64,000 nt of DNA from Caballeronia sp. SBC1 (GCF_011493005.1 NZ_CP049158.1:1674001-1738000), one strand, 5' to 3'. Positions 36,174 through 44,938 are shown, counted from the first letter of the stretch. Program-made: numbers and translations. The notes: generated from the sequence alone by a model not told the origin.

Positions 36174-37400
36174 TCAGCGGGCATGCGCGTTGAACGCGGT
36201 GAAGTTAAGTTTTCCGGCAATGAGAAACAAGACCGTGCGCATGGTTTCAAAGCGTGCATATCCACGAGCCTTGCGCTTTGCTGCCTGAAACAGGCCGTTG
36301 ATGGCCTCGATGAAACCGTTGGTCTGACGGGTCTGGGTCCAGGCAACGATTCCATCGAAATGTCTGCGAACCAAACGCACGACATCCTTCATGGGCTCGA
36401 CCTTGGAGCGCATGACGTTGGTGCACCACTGATGCAGCATCTCGGAGACGACGTTGATTTGTTTGCGCTCGAGAATGTCGCGCAATTGTTCTCGGTAAAG
36501 CCAGGCTCGGGCGGTGCGATTGGTCGTGTACTGACTGACCAACGCCTCAAGGTCGGTGAGTTGCGCAAGGTTCAGTTTGTCGGCGTCCTTGAGCAACGTC
36601 CAACGCATGCCTTTAAGCTGAGGGTCCAGTTTCTGCTGCTGCCGACGTACTGTGTCGAGCGCCTTGGACGCGTGAGCGACGACGTGGAACTTGTCAAAGG
36701 TCACTCGCGCTTCGGGGAGATGCTCATTGACGCCCTTGATGAAAGCCGGCGACATGTCGATGCTGACCGAGCTCACTTGCTCGGGCGAGCCGCCGTGTTC
36801 GCTCAGGTAGGTGGCCAAGCGCTCTATCGTGCTGGCATCCTTGCCTGTGGTGACGAACGCGACCCGCCGCGCCTGCATGTCGGCGACCAGCGTCAGATAC
36901 TCATGACCGCGACGGTACGAGGTTTCGTCAATCGCCACGGCCGTCACACCCGACAGGTCGGCGGCCGCGAGTGCCAGCTCCACATACCGCGAACAGATGG
37001 CATGTACTCGATGCCACGACAGATTGACCGCGCGTGCAACGGCGGCGAACGGCATCTGCTGCGCGAGCATCAGCACTAACGCCTCGAACAACAATGTGAA
37101 GCCGCTGAGCTGGCCCACCCAACCTGGCTCAACCAAACGCACTGAACCATCGGGCAGGCGCACCCTGGGCACCCGCACTTCGAGGAAGCACTCGTGCTGA
37201 AAGAAATTCAGATGCCGCAGGCGCTTGATTTGCGTGTCGTGCACGGGATGCTCGCCGGCAACCCCGGCATAGCTAAATCGGCTGCCTGCAACGAAGTCAA
37301 CGGCGATGTTGAGCTGCCGCTGAGCAGCATCGAAGTCAACACTTCGGACATACCAAGGAGCCGTGATACCGAGGGCGGATTCGAACAATTGATTCGTCAT
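36174..37400 (-). CDS. ISL3-family transposase
   Basis: A 408-aa DDE transposase. Visible features: AIDETSYRRGHEYLTL (first acidic residue region, about 155), VSIDMSPAFIKGV (second Asp, about 216) and GFIEAINGLFQAAKRKARGY near the C-terminus (catalytic Glu and the family's NG-x-K pattern). The N-terminal zinc-finger region common in ISL3 appears partial, with an HDTQIKRLRHLNFFQHE-like section. It is intact from start to stop, so the element may still be active. Confidence 0.92.
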   Translation of the reverse strand: MTNQLFESALGITAPWYVRSVDFDAAQRQLNIAVDFVAGSRFSYAGVAGEHPVHDTQIKRLRHLNFFQHECFLEVRVPRVRLPDGSVRLVEPGWVGQLSGFTLLFEALVLMLAQQMPFAAVARAVNLSWHRVHAICSRYVELALAAADLSGVTAVAIDETSYRRGHEYLTLVADMQARRVAFVTTGKDASTIERLATYLSEHGGSPEQVSSVSIDMSPAFIKGVNEHLPEARVTFDKFHVVAHASKALDTVRRQQQKLDPQLKGMRWTLLKDADKLNLAQLTDLEALVSQYTTNRTARAWLYREQLRDILERKQINVVSEMLHQWCTNVMRSKVEPMKDVVRLVRRHFDGIVAWTQTRQTNGFIEAINGLFQAAKRKARGYARFETMRTVLFLIAGKLNFTAFNAHAR

Positions 37401-37415
37401 AGCTGATTGGCTTTA

Positions 37416-37452
37416 CATGGGTGATTCCCGCATTCTGCCGCAATCACCCATG
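37416..37452. repeat. Inverted repeat inside the IS, upstream of the transposase
   Basis: Perfect 11-bp arms CATGGGTGATT and AATCACCCATG around a 15-bp centre, starting 16 bp before the transposase start. It could be a transposase binding site, a regulatory hairpin or a block to read-through from outside promoters. Confidence 0.6.
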
Positions 37453-37551
37453 AATCATCTTACTGGGTGAGCGCGCCTCAAGGGTTCGCTGCGCCGGGCT
37501 CACGCCCGCCCTTGACCCGCCAAACCCACCCACTCCAAATTCAAAAGAGGC

Positions 37552-37559
37552 ACAATACC
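37552..37559. repeat. Target-site duplication, right copy (ACAATACC)
   Basis: Partner of 36134-36141, directly adjoining the right terminal repeat of the IS. Confidence 0.92.
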
Positions 37560-38504
37560 GATCCACAGGTCGGCTTTCTCATACTTCATGAAACGCGGCG
37601 TAATACGCTTGTCGACTACATAGCTCTGCTGGAAAAACAATTGCCACGGTGCAACGGTGGTGCCAACAATACCGATCACGAGCAACATCACGTCGCTCAG
37701 CTTCGACTGCGCCGGCCAGGTCGGCACAAAGAAGTTGCTTGCCATCTGCGACACAGGTGGGTGGATCGACACGAGCACGGGAACGAGCAGCAAGCTCAAC
37801 AGACATAAAACAATAGCGAAACGCTCGAAGCGTCTGAAGTTTCCTGTGCTGACGGCCGCCATGGTCAAGGCTGCGGCAATGCACACGCCCAGGACTTTGG
37901 AAATGCCAAAGAAATCGAGGACAAACGTGATGCCGATAAACTCGGTGACAATAGTGAGCGCGTTAAGAATAAACAGGTCGATGACGCTAAAGGCGCCCCA
38001 GAATTTTCCAAAGCGTTCGAAGATCAGGCGGGCGTGACCGACTCCGGTAACGGCTCCCAGACGCAGCACCATTTCCTGGTTGACGAATAAAACGGGAACC
38101 AGCAGCAGCAACGTCCAGAGCAACGTTGTGCCGTAGTTCTGCCCCGCTTGCGTGTAGGTTCCGAAAGCGCCGGCATCGTTGTCGCCCACCATCACGATCA
38201 GACCGGGCCCCAGAATGGCCAGAAGCGTGCGGATACGTGCCCACCAATTGGTGCGTGCGCCTGTGTCATGTTGGGCGATCGTGCCGAGTGCACCCTTGAT
38301 GTCACCAACGTGAGCGTCATCTAGCACCGCGCTGCGTGGTGGTAGAACTTGAGATGGTAGAACTCGAGATGGCGTGGACATTGTTATTTTCCAGAAAGCG
38401 TGGGTGGCCGATAGAGGAAGTGCCGTGCTTGTCCCGCATATGAACGACGTGAGTCATCCCTTGATAGAACTCAGGAGACCCAAGCGTGTACGCGGGAACG
38501 TTAA

Positions 38505-38651
38505 TCAGGCGTGAAACACGAATTGGCGGAATGTGCGCCATGCATTGGCGCAACGGTGCCGGCTGGTCGATTCCAGCGACAGCATGGCGTTGTAGTGAAG
38601 GCGTGATTCCTGGACGTGCGGAAGGTGTGAGACGAGCAAACCGAAGTTCAT
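38505..38651 (-). CDS. Short leader ORF upstream of the NRAMP gene (48 aa)
   Basis: ATG 38651 has a clear GGAG site seven bases upstream and opens a 48-codon frame (MNFGLLVSHLPHVQ... FVFHA). It lies between the structured leader (38975-39082) and the NRAMP start (38381). It has no membrane segment. Position and ribosome site mirror the short ORF at 39663 on the porin side, with weak similarity (a shared MLSL/MLNLSL stretch followed by RC). It could be a leader peptide involved in metal-dependent control; this is inference. Confidence 0.4.
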   Translation of the reverse strand: MNFGLLVSHLPHVQESRLHYNAMLSLESTSRHRCANAWRTFRQFVFHA

Positions 38652-38974
38652 GATGCTTCTCCGACATATGGCTTTTCAGTGGTTGGAAAGCCAGTAGAAC
38701 GGAGTTCGGACACGCGGTGTGTGTGACGAAATGGATCTACTTGCCTTCCCGGGCAAAAATGAAGGTGCTGCAGCGTATGGGATAACTGTCACTGTCCGGC
38801 ATGGCGGCTCCTTTTGCGTATGCACGCACGTCATCATCCGCACGGCGCGCTTTTTTATTCCAAAGGCGCGAGCGGAACCAGTCGCGAGGGGTTAGCTCGC
38901 AACGCGATTCGTATGGACGCAAGCTATTCTGGCGTCCATACGCTTGTTTCAAGGTGCACGGTGTATTTACTGCG

Positions 38975-39082
38975 GCGCGCACCGTCTGCCTGCTGGCAAG
39001 ACGGCGGCTAAAGAATCAAGCGCGAACGTCCTGCCCGTCAGGCAGAGAAAAACTTCGAAGGTCGACTACTACAACTGTCCAA
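38975..39082 (-). ncRNA. Putative structured cis-regulatory leader, copy 2 (NRAMP side)
   Basis: Reading the minus strand: TGGACA, GTAGTAG, a small hairpin (CTGCC-TGAC-GGGCAG), then TTAGCCGC opening a stem (CCGTCTTGCC-AGCA-GGCAGACGG) closed by TGCGCGC. The same blocks in the same order occur at 39408-39523 on the other strand, before the porin. It starts ~20 nt after the predicted transcription start. It is not one of the RNA families I can recall. Confidence 0.5.
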
Positions 39083-39112
39083 GGCATTGGCCCCGTTTGT
39101 GACGATTCCCGG

Positions 39113-39142
39113 ATTCTAGGCGCGCGCTAAATGTCAAGTCAA
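39113..39142 (-). promoter_or_regulatory. Predicted sigma-70 promoter for the NRAMP transcript
   Basis: On the minus strand TTGACT (-35, 39142-39137) and TAGAAT (-10, 39118-39113) are separated by 18 bp. Transcription would start near 39105, leaving a leader of about 720 nt before the NRAMP start codon. Confidence 0.6.
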
Positions 39143-39348
39143 CCCCATTTGCTAAGCAGAGCAAAAATAGTTTTGACGCGTGATTAATGCATTGTTGAGG
39201 CGTCGTTTTTTAAACTGTCGGCAATGTACACGTAAGAACAATGAAATAATTTATCGTCTAATCCGGCCCTGTTCCGGACTCAACGGGAATGCGGGTGGGA
39301 ATGCTCTCTCGCTCAATACATGACTTGATTTTCTTACGTCATTTTTAC

Positions 39349-39378
39349 TTGCCAATAAGTTTGGCTCGAGAATACAAT
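39349..39378 (+). promoter_or_regulatory. Predicted sigma-70 promoter for the porin-side transcript
   Basis: TTGCCA (-35) and TACAAT (-10) are separated by 18 bp. Transcription would start near 39385, about 20 nt before the structured leader copy 1. Confidence 0.6.
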
Positions 39379-39407
39379 CCGCCCGTCTCATCAAAAGGAG
39401 TCCCTCG

Positions 39408-39523
39408 TGGACACATGCCCTAGTAGTAGAAGTTCGATGCCGGCCAGCGCCGGCGAAGCATCCGCGAGATAGCGTCACAGGAAAACTCCTTAGCCGCTAA
39501 CTCGCCTGGTCGGGTTAGCGCGC
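39408..39523 (+). ncRNA. Putative structured cis-regulatory leader, copy 1 (porin side)
   Basis: Blocks in order: TGGACA, GTAGTAG, a GC-rich hairpin (GCCGG-CCAG-CGCCGGC), TTAGCCGC, then stem CGCTAAC / GTTAGCG closing into GCGCGC. Conserved blocks and order match 39082-38975 on the opposite strand, but arm sequences differ while pairing is kept. That pattern suggests selection for RNA structure. Confidence 0.5.
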
Positions 39524-39584
39524 TTCATCCAGGACTGGCTTCAGGCCCGTCTGTCTGCAGCACGCTCCCCTTTGTCTGATCGCT

Positions 39585-39645
39585 CCTTGCAAGTTCACTT
39601 GCAAGGCCGCGTCATGTCTTGGCACGTCGCTCGATTCAGTCGAGC
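39585..39645 (+). other. Two hairpins just before the 105-aa ORF ribosome site
   Basis: CCTTGCAAGT-TC-ACTTGCAAGG (39585-39606, perfect 10-bp stem) and GCTCGA-TTCAG-TCGAGC (39629-39645). Neither is followed by a T-run, so translation control or RNA stability is more likely than termination. Confidence 0.5.
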
Positions 39646-39662
39646 TGGACGGGAGTCTGCTC

Positions 39663-39980
39663 ATGTTTGTCGTTTCGCTTATCTCGCGCATCGGTCCGGT
39701 ATCACGGCCGGCACATCGGTTGTTCATGCTTAACCTGTCCTTGGGGCAGGCTCAGCGTTGTCTGGCGACGCCGGGCAACGCGTGCATTCGCCGCTTCGGG
39801 GTCAACGCGATTCGTGCAGCGCGGCGCATGGCCGGTTACGCCAGCGGCCCGCTTACGCCGACAGTCTGCTTGCTCATCGCGCTGACCGTTGCAGCCATTG
39901 TTATCGCAGGCGCTTTATCCACTACCTCAGTGGGCGACGAGCTCGGACGCGCCGTGCGTTTGAGCTGGTGGTTTGCCTGA
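39663..39980 (+). CDS. Small membrane protein or leader peptide upstream of the porin (105 aa)
   Basis: ATG 39663 follows a GGGAG site. The protein has a basic first half with two Cys and a C-terminal hydrophobic segment (TVCLLIALTVAAIVIAGAL) that predicts a single membrane pass. It lies between structured leader copy 1 and the porin gene. I do not recognise the family. Its first ~50 residues share a faint pattern with the 48-aa ORF on the NRAMP side, so both may be parts of a duplicated leader system. Confidence 0.5.
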   Translation: MFVVSLISRIGPVSRPAHRLFMLNLSLGQAQRCLATPGNACIRRFGVNAIRAARRMAGYASGPLTPTVCLLIALTVAAIVIAGALSTTSVGDELGRAVRLSWWFA

Positions 39981-40088
39981 GCGTGGCCGCAGCACGTACT
40001 CAATTCTTGCATTCGCCCTTTCACCCGCCCTTTCACTTTCACCGAGAAAAAAATGTAGATCGTAAAAACATCTATCTCTCCACAGACC

Positions 40089-41627
40089 ATGAATAAAAAC
40101 CTTAAGAATTTGCCTTCCAGTTTTCTCGAAACCGCGCCAACGCCAACGTCCTGCGCTGCACAAGCGCCGCGTCTCTCAAGACTGGCGCGTTCCAGTGTTC
40201 GCCACGGGATATCCGTATTACTGTCGGTAGGTGCACTATCCACCGCTGCGGCACAGACGAGTGTCGACGCACCGGGCGCCGGTACCGCCGACGCACAACC
40301 TGCCGACGCGCAAGCTGCACCGACGCCAACCGGGCTTTGGGAGCGCTCGACCTTGTTCGGGGATATGGGAGGGCTGCGGCCATGGCTAGGTAATTACGGC
40401 GTCACCCTCAGCGTGCAGGAGACCAGCGAGTATCTGCGTAACCTGTCCGGTGGCGTGTCGCGTGAAGGTGCGTACGACGGCCTCACTCAAGCATCCATCC
40501 AGGTCGATACATCGAAAGCATTCGGCCTACCGGGCGGTACGTTCAATGTTTCCGGCCTGCAAATTCATGGCCGCAACCTGAGCCAGCACACGCTGCTTAC
40601 GCTGCAGTCCGCAAGCGGCATAGAAGCAGATGCAAGCACGCGCCTGTGGGAGCTTTGGTACCAGCAGTCCCTGCTTGACGGACGGGTCGATGTAAAGCTT
40701 GGTCAGCAAAGTCTCGATCAGGAATTCATGGTCAGCCAGTACGCCGCGCCGTTCATGAACGCGACGTTCGGCTGGCCCGTCCTGCCATCCGTCGACCTGC
40801 CCTCGGGCGGCCCCGCTTACCCGCTGTCATCACTCGGCGCTCGTTTCCGGGCGAAGCCATCGGACGCAATGACCGTGCTCGCAGGTGTGTTCGACGGCAA
40901 CCCGGCCGGAAGCAATACCGGGGACCCGCAACAGCAGAACAATCACGGCACGAACTTCAATTTGAGCAACGGCGCGTTGTTCATTGCAGAAGTGCAGTAC
41001 GCGATAAATCAACCGCCCGCCGATGCGAAAGCACCTCAGCCAAGCGGGCTCCCAGGCACTTACAAACTCGGCTTCTGGTACAACACCCAGAACTTCGCCG
41101 ACCTGCAGCACGACACGAACGGCTTGTCGCTGGCCGACCCCGCGTCCAATGGAATCCCCGCGCGTCATCGCGGTGACTATAGCGTCTACGCCGTCGCAGA
41201 TCAGATGGTCTGGCGTCCAAGTGCGGACAGTCCGCAGTCGGTCGGCGTGTTCGCCCGCGTGATGGGCGCGCCCGGTGACCGCAACCTGGTCGACCTCGGC
41301 GTGAACGCAGGCGTCACCCTGAAAGCGCCGTTCAAGGGCCGGGACAACGATATTGCCGGACTTGCTATTGGCTACGCCAGGATCGGGTCGAATGCACAGG
41401 GCCTCGATCGGGATACCGCATCGTTTTCGACACCCGGTTATCCGCAGCGCAGTGCTGAAACGATGCTTGAAGCGACCTATCAGTATCAGGTCGCGCCGTG
41501 GTGGCAATTGCAGGCCGACTTTCAATACGCGTTCCGGCCGGCCGGAGGCATTCCGAACCCCGCGAATCCGTCCGAGCGTGTACATGACGAAGCGGTGGTC
41601 GGGGTACGCACCGTCGTTAATTTTTAA
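40089..41627 (+). CDS. OprB-family outer-membrane porin (paired with NRAMP transporter)
   Basis: A 512-aa predicted outer-membrane beta-barrel. An N-terminal region with late signal (ISVLLSVGALSTAAAQ, about residue 45-60) is followed by an Ala/Asp/Pro-rich linker. Then comes the OprB core (LFGDMGGLRPWLGNYGVTLS, LWELWYQQSLLDGRVDVKLGQQ about residue 190). The chain ends in Phe (TVVNF). Classical OprB passes glucose. Here the divergent NRAMP gene, matching leaders and the nearby mntP make a metal-uptake porin an alternative; this is inference. Confidence 0.85.
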   Translation: MNKNLKNLPSSFLETAPTPTSCAAQAPRLSRLARSSVRHGISVLLSVGALSTAAAQTSVDAPGAGTADAQPADAQAAPTPTGLWERSTLFGDMGGLRPWLGNYGVTLSVQETSEYLRNLSGGVSREGAYDGLTQASIQVDTSKAFGLPGGTFNVSGLQIHGRNLSQHTLLTLQSASGIEADASTRLWELWYQQSLLDGRVDVKLGQQSLDQEFMVSQYAAPFMNATFGWPVLPSVDLPSGGPAYPLSSLGARFRAKPSDAMTVLAGVFDGNPAGSNTGDPQQQNNHGTNFNLSNGALFIAEVQYAINQPPADAKAPQPSGLPGTYKLGFWYNTQNFADLQHDTNGLSLADPASNGIPARHRGDYSVYAVADQMVWRPSADSPQSVGVFARVMGAPGDRNLVDLGVNAGVTLKAPFKGRDNDIAGLAIGYARIGSNAQGLDRDTASFSTPGYPQRSAETMLEATYQYQVAPWWQLQADFQYAFRPAGGIPNPANPSERVHDEAVVGVRTVVNF

Positions 41628-42106
41628 GGAAGCGCTGACATTCTGCGCAAGCGGTCGGGGTTTCGACGTCGCCCGGCGGCTTCTCGTTCAGTCGCCTCGT
41701 CCGCTCGCTTGCCACCGCGAATTACGCTATTTTCGACATTGAACGCGCGCTCGCTGCCACGCCGTTACACCGGCGATCTCGCGACGGGCGTTCGAGTAGG
41801 ACTGCTGCTCGTCGGATGAAACCAATCGGCGAAACATCAGTTGATAGACCGCGACCGCCTCATGGAAAGGATGCTGCCATGACGCCATTGCGTGAATCTC
41901 TGGCACAATTATTTCGCAACCCTTATTAATTAACAAAGAACCTCACGATCAGCAAACCACTCATTTCGGCAGCTCGCTGCACGACTGCCTGCACAGACCG
42001 CCGGACGTCCGCTCTACCCGGGGCATTGAACGCAGTCGCGGCAAGACTCTCCACTCAAAAAGGGCGCGCCTTGCGGCATGCCGACCGCAATCGGCAATCC
42101 CCTGCT
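41628..42106. other. Intergenic region without recognisable features
   Basis: About 480 bp between the porin and mntP, AT-rich around 41890-41940. I see no clear terminator, small gene or repeat. Confidence 0.5.
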
Positions 42107-42676
42107 TCAACTCATATATCCGAGATGCTCGGCCAGGATCACCGAGCCTATGACAACAAGAACGAGCCCGCCCGCAATCTCTGCGCGCTGCCCCACAGCC
42201 TTGCCCAGAAAACGTCCGACCATCACGCCCAGCGTCACCATGACCAGCGTCGCCAATCCGATAGTCGCGGCGGTCGACAAGATATTCACATCGATAAAAG
42301 CGAGTCCCGCGCCCACCGCCATCGCGTCGATACTCGTGGCAAATCCGGTGAGCGCCAGCAGCCAGAAACCGTGACTGTTGGGCTTCTCGACTTCCGGTGT
42401 GGGCGCGCGCAGGCCCGAGGTGATCATACGTACGCCGAGCACGAGCAGCAGGCTGAACGCGATCCAGTGGTCCCATGCGGCAACATACGGAGCGGCGGCC
42501 TTGCCGAGCGCCCAGCCGACCAGCGGCGTGATGGCTTCAATCACGCCGAAGATCAGGCCGGTGCGAAGCGCCTCGCGAATCCGGGGACGATGCAGTGTGG
42601 CGCCCTTGCCAATCGCAGCAGCGAAGGCGTCCGTCGACATGGCGAAGGCGAGCAGGAGAGTAGAAGCAATATTCAT
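42107..42676 (-). CDS. mntP: Manganese efflux pump MntP
   Basis: A 189-aa inner-membrane exporter of Mn(II) with six predicted TM segments in two homologous halves. The paired motifs [13 protein letters not shown] (about residue 14) and [11 protein letters not shown] (about 113) carry the conserved Asp residues of MntP/YebN. Length is as expected. A yybP-ykoY riboswitch (42764-42872) lies in its leader, so expression should rise with manganese. Confidence 0.95.
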   Translation of the reverse strand: MNIASTLLLAFAMSTDAFAAAIGKGATLHRPRIREALRTGLIFGVIEAITPLVGWALGKAAAPYVAAWDHWIAFSLLLVLGVRMITSGLRAPTPEVEKPNSHGFWLLALTGFATSIDAMAVGAGLAFIDVNILSTAATIGLATLVMVTLGVMVGRFLGKAVGQRAEIAGGLVLVVIGSVILAEHLGYMS

Positions 42677-42706
42677 GGGGATGTCAGGATGTCGTTATGG
42701 CATTCG

Positions 42707-42745
42707 GGTCGGGCGAGAACATGCGATGCAGCGGCGAGCCCGACC
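42707..42745 (-). promoter_or_regulatory. Hairpin between riboswitch and mntP (likely expression platform)
   Basis: Eight-bp arms GGTCGGGC / GCCCGACC, 20 nt downstream of the aptamer. No T-run follows, so control at the ribosome-binding step is more likely than termination. Confidence 0.5.
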
Positions 42746-42763
42746 GGTCTCACCGCTACATCG

Positions 42764-42872
42764 ATGGTCTTGCCAACCAAAAAGCTAACGGCGGCTCATG
42801 CCACGGTTCGATTGAACCAAGCGTGTTGACATGAGCGCTTCCAGCAAGTGGAAGCCGGCTACTCCCCAAAGA
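42764..42872 (-). ncRNA. yybP-ykoY manganese riboswitch in the mntP leader
   Basis: Minus-strand blocks typical of this class: GGGGAGTAGCC (42867-42857), a stem GCTTCC...GGAAGC, then CTCATGTCAACACGC, GGCATGAGCCGCCG and the terminal GGCAAGACC (42774-42766). It lies ~90 nt upstream of mntP, a known gene partner of this Mn(II)-sensing RNA. The region further upstream (42873-43150) has no gene I can support. Confidence 0.88.
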
Positions 42873-43232
42873 CGGACGAAGGCTACCATGCGCGAAATGA
42901 ATTTGTAAGCTTTCCCCGGCAGAGCGAAGTGACACTGAGGGGACGCCTGCAGGTAGCTTCTGCCATGCATATCGACATGAATCGAGGGTCCGCACCGGTC
43001 CACACAGCGGACAAATCCGGATAATCTTGCCGGTCGGCAAATCGGTCACCAAGATTCAAGCCGATACAATGCGGCCAGCCGAGAATGGCGAGCCTCCCGA
43101 TCGAACCTGCCGCGCGATGCCCAATCCGAAATCCCTACCGCTGCCTGACCAAGCGTGTCCAGCGCCACACCGCGCCCCCCGCCGCCCGTCAAGTCATTCT
43201 CTGCGCCGCCCATGCGTGGCGAGCGGCACGCG

Positions 43233-44798
43233 ATGAGTTCTGCCTCGCCCCCAGTAACAGGTTTGCGGAAGCGCCGCATCAGGCCTCGCTGGACGGCGGT
43301 CGGCATGGCAAGCGCGCTCTCCCGCCATCCGATGCTCGCGGGCATCGCCGGCACCGTGGTCGCGGTCTTGATGGCGAGCTTGTCCATCGGCACGTTGTAT
43401 CAGGGGCGCCAGGGCGTACTCGACCACGCGCACGAAACATCGGCGAACTTGGTCGCGATCATCGGCAACGACCTCGCCCGCAATGTTGAAATCTACAATC
43501 TCTCGCTCAACGCGATAGTCGAGGGCGCACAGAACCCGGCCCTGATGGCAATCTCGCCCGCCCTGCGCCGCCAGATCCTCTTCGACCGAGCGATCTCCGC
43601 GGCTTACATTACCGGCGCCTACGTGCTGGACGCGCACGGCAAGGTGACGGCGGCAAGCAAGGATGGCCCCCTCCCGGCGGGCTCCTTCGCCGACCGCGAA
43701 TATTTCCATGCCCAGCAACGCAGCCCCTCGCCCGGCCTGTACTTCTCGCATCCGTTTGCGTCGCGTTTGCGCGGCACCCCGACGATTGGCATGAGCCGGC
43801 GCGTCAACGCACCCGACGGTTCGTTCGCCGGGATCGCGCTGCTGGCGATGAACGTCGCGTATTTCAACTCGCTGCTGGACAAGCTCAACGTGGGCGCCGA
43901 GGGATCGATCTTCATCGTCCATCAGGATGGCACGATAATCGCCCGCAAGCCTTTTCACGACGACATGGCCGGGCAGAGCGTCGCCAGCTCGCCCACTTTT
44001 GCACGCATGGTGAATGCCGCGTCGGGATCGTACACGGCGACCTCCCCGCTCGACGGCGTGCGCCGCCTCTACACGTTCTCGCACGTGCCTGGGACACCGT
44101 TCATCGCGGTCGTTGCGCCGGCGGAAGAGGATGTGTTGGGCTCTTGGCGCGAACGCAGCCGGATCGTCGGCGCGCTGACGCTGCTGTCGGGGTTAAGTTT
44201 CATCGCGGTGTCGTGGCTGCTTGCGCTGTCGCTGCGCGAGCGCGCAAGCGCACAAGAGGAGCTCGTCCGGCTGGCTGGCACGGATGCGCTCACGGGCCTG
44301 CCGAACCGGCGCGCGTTCGACGAACGCATGGACGACGAATGGCGACGCGGACGCCGGGCGGGCACGCCGTTGTCGGTATTGTTCATCGACGTGGATTATT
44401 TCAAGGCCTACAACGACGCCTACGGCCACGCACTCGGCGACGACGCGCTCGCCACCGTCGCGCACAGTATTGCCACGGCGGTGCGCCGTCCGGGCGATGT
44501 CCCGGCGCGCTACGGCGGCGAAGAATTTGTCGTGCTGCTGCCCGATACACCCCTGGAAGGTGCACGGCATATTGCCGAAGCGATCCGGCAGCGCGTGCAG
44601 GCCAGCGCGATCCCCCATCGGGCCAGCGCGCTCGGCACGGTGACGGTCAGCATTGGCTGCGCGACGGCGTCGCCGCCGGGCCTGGGTGGTGCGTACGGCC
44701 TGCTCGGCGCTGCCGACCAGCAGCTCTACAAAGCGAAGGCCGCAGGGCGCGACTGCGTCCGGCCGCAGGCCCACGCGGCGGCGGCGGTGAGTTCCTGA
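43233..44798 (+). CDS. Membrane-bound diguanylate cyclase with Cache-type sensor and GGDEF domain
   Basis: A 521-aa enzyme making c-di-GMP. I prefer ATG 43233 (earlier in-frame GTG 43155 also possible). TM1 is near residues 30-55 (MLAGIAGTVVAVLMASLSIGTLY). It is followed by a periplasmic dCache/PDC region (YVLDAHGKVTAASKDG, DREYFHAQQ, GTIIARKPFHDD) and TM2 (GALTLLSGLSFIAVSWLLALSL about 330). The GGDEF domain has DALTGLPNRRAFD, the active site YGGEEFVVLL and an inhibitory I-site RPGD five residues before it. It is likely active and feedback-inhibited. Confidence 0.92.
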   Translation: MSSASPPVTGLRKRRIRPRWTAVGMASALSRHPMLAGIAGTVVAVLMASLSIGTLYQGRQGVLDHAHETSANLVAIIGNDLARNVEIYNLSLNAIVEGAQNPALMAISPALRRQILFDRAISAAYITGAYVLDAHGKVTAASKDGPLPAGSFADREYFHAQQRSPSPGLYFSHPFASRLRGTPTIGMSRRVNAPDGSFAGIALLAMNVAYFNSLLDKLNVGAEGSIFIVHQDGTIIARKPFHDDMAGQSVASSPTFARMVNAASGSYTATSPLDGVRRLYTFSHVPGTPFIAVVAPAEEDVLGSWRERSRIVGALTLLSGLSFIAVSWLLALSLRERASAQEELVRLAGTDALTGLPNRRAFDERMDDEWRRGRRAGTPLSVLFIDVDYFKAYNDAYGHALGDDALATVAHSIATAVRRPGDVPARYGGEEFVVLLPDTPLEGARHIAEAIRQRVQASAIPHRASALGTVTVSIGCATASPPGLGGAYGLLGAADQQLYKAKAAGRDCVRPQAHAAAAVSS

Positions 44799-44881
44799 GC
44801 GCGCCGGCGAGCATGCCGGCGTGCACATCAAATATCGGACGAAAGCGCCCAGACCCGCTGCCGCACTAGCAAATACATGAT

Positions 44882-44909
44882 TTGCAAGGATTTTTCTCAT
44901 CGGTATAAT
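44882..44909 (+). promoter_or_regulatory. Predicted promoter of the lytic transglycosylase gene
   Basis: TTGCAA and TATAAT separated by 16 bp, ending 29 bp before the ATG at 44939. Confidence 0.55.
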
Positions 44910-44938
44910 GCGACCTTCCCTTCCAAGGCCACTTCCCC

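Larger units (their letters stand above)
36142..37551 (-). mobile_element. ISL3-family insertion sequence (1410 bp)
   Basis: Bounded by imperfect inverted repeats that share CTCTTTTGAA and AGTGGGT (about 18 of 24 positions identical) and flanked by 8-bp direct repeats ACAATACC at 36134-36141 and 37552-37559. It carries a single full-length transposase gene. IR sequence, 8-bp duplication and transposase type all agree with ISL3. It interrupts the NRAMP gene. Identical duplications and an intact transposase indicate recent insertion. Confidence 0.93.
35290..38381 (-). pseudogene. NRAMP-family divalent metal (Mn/Fe) transporter, split by an ISL3 insertion
   Basis: The N-terminal ~275 residues are at 37552-38381 (LAILGPGLIVMVGDNDAGAF with the NRAMP TM1 metal-site DxxxN-type motif, then VGTTVAPWQLFFQQSYVVDK with the TM6-type motif). 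The C-terminal ~280 residues are at 35290-36141. Removing the IS plus one 8-bp target copy restores one frame across the joint (DLWIGIV-FVMIGGVAMM) and a 557-aa protein. That is longer than MntH (~430 aa) because of an N-terminal arm and a C-terminal tail. Family role: proton-coupled Mn(II)/Fe(II) import in the inner membrane. Upstream are a short ORF, a structured leader and a strong promoter (39113-39142). Confidence 0.9.

Noticed and set aside
36183..37079. A 298-aa frame on the plus strand inside the IS
   Set aside because: It is the antisense reading of the intact transposase with no known domain.
38317..38667. A 116-aa frame on the minus strand overlapping the NRAMP start
   Set aside because: It runs into the NRAMP gene in another frame and has no ribosome site; the 48-aa frame at 38505-38651 has a clear one.
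41727..41936. A 69-aa frame in the gap between the porin and mntP
   Set aside because: It starts with TTG in AT-rich DNA, has no ribosome site and no recognisable pattern.
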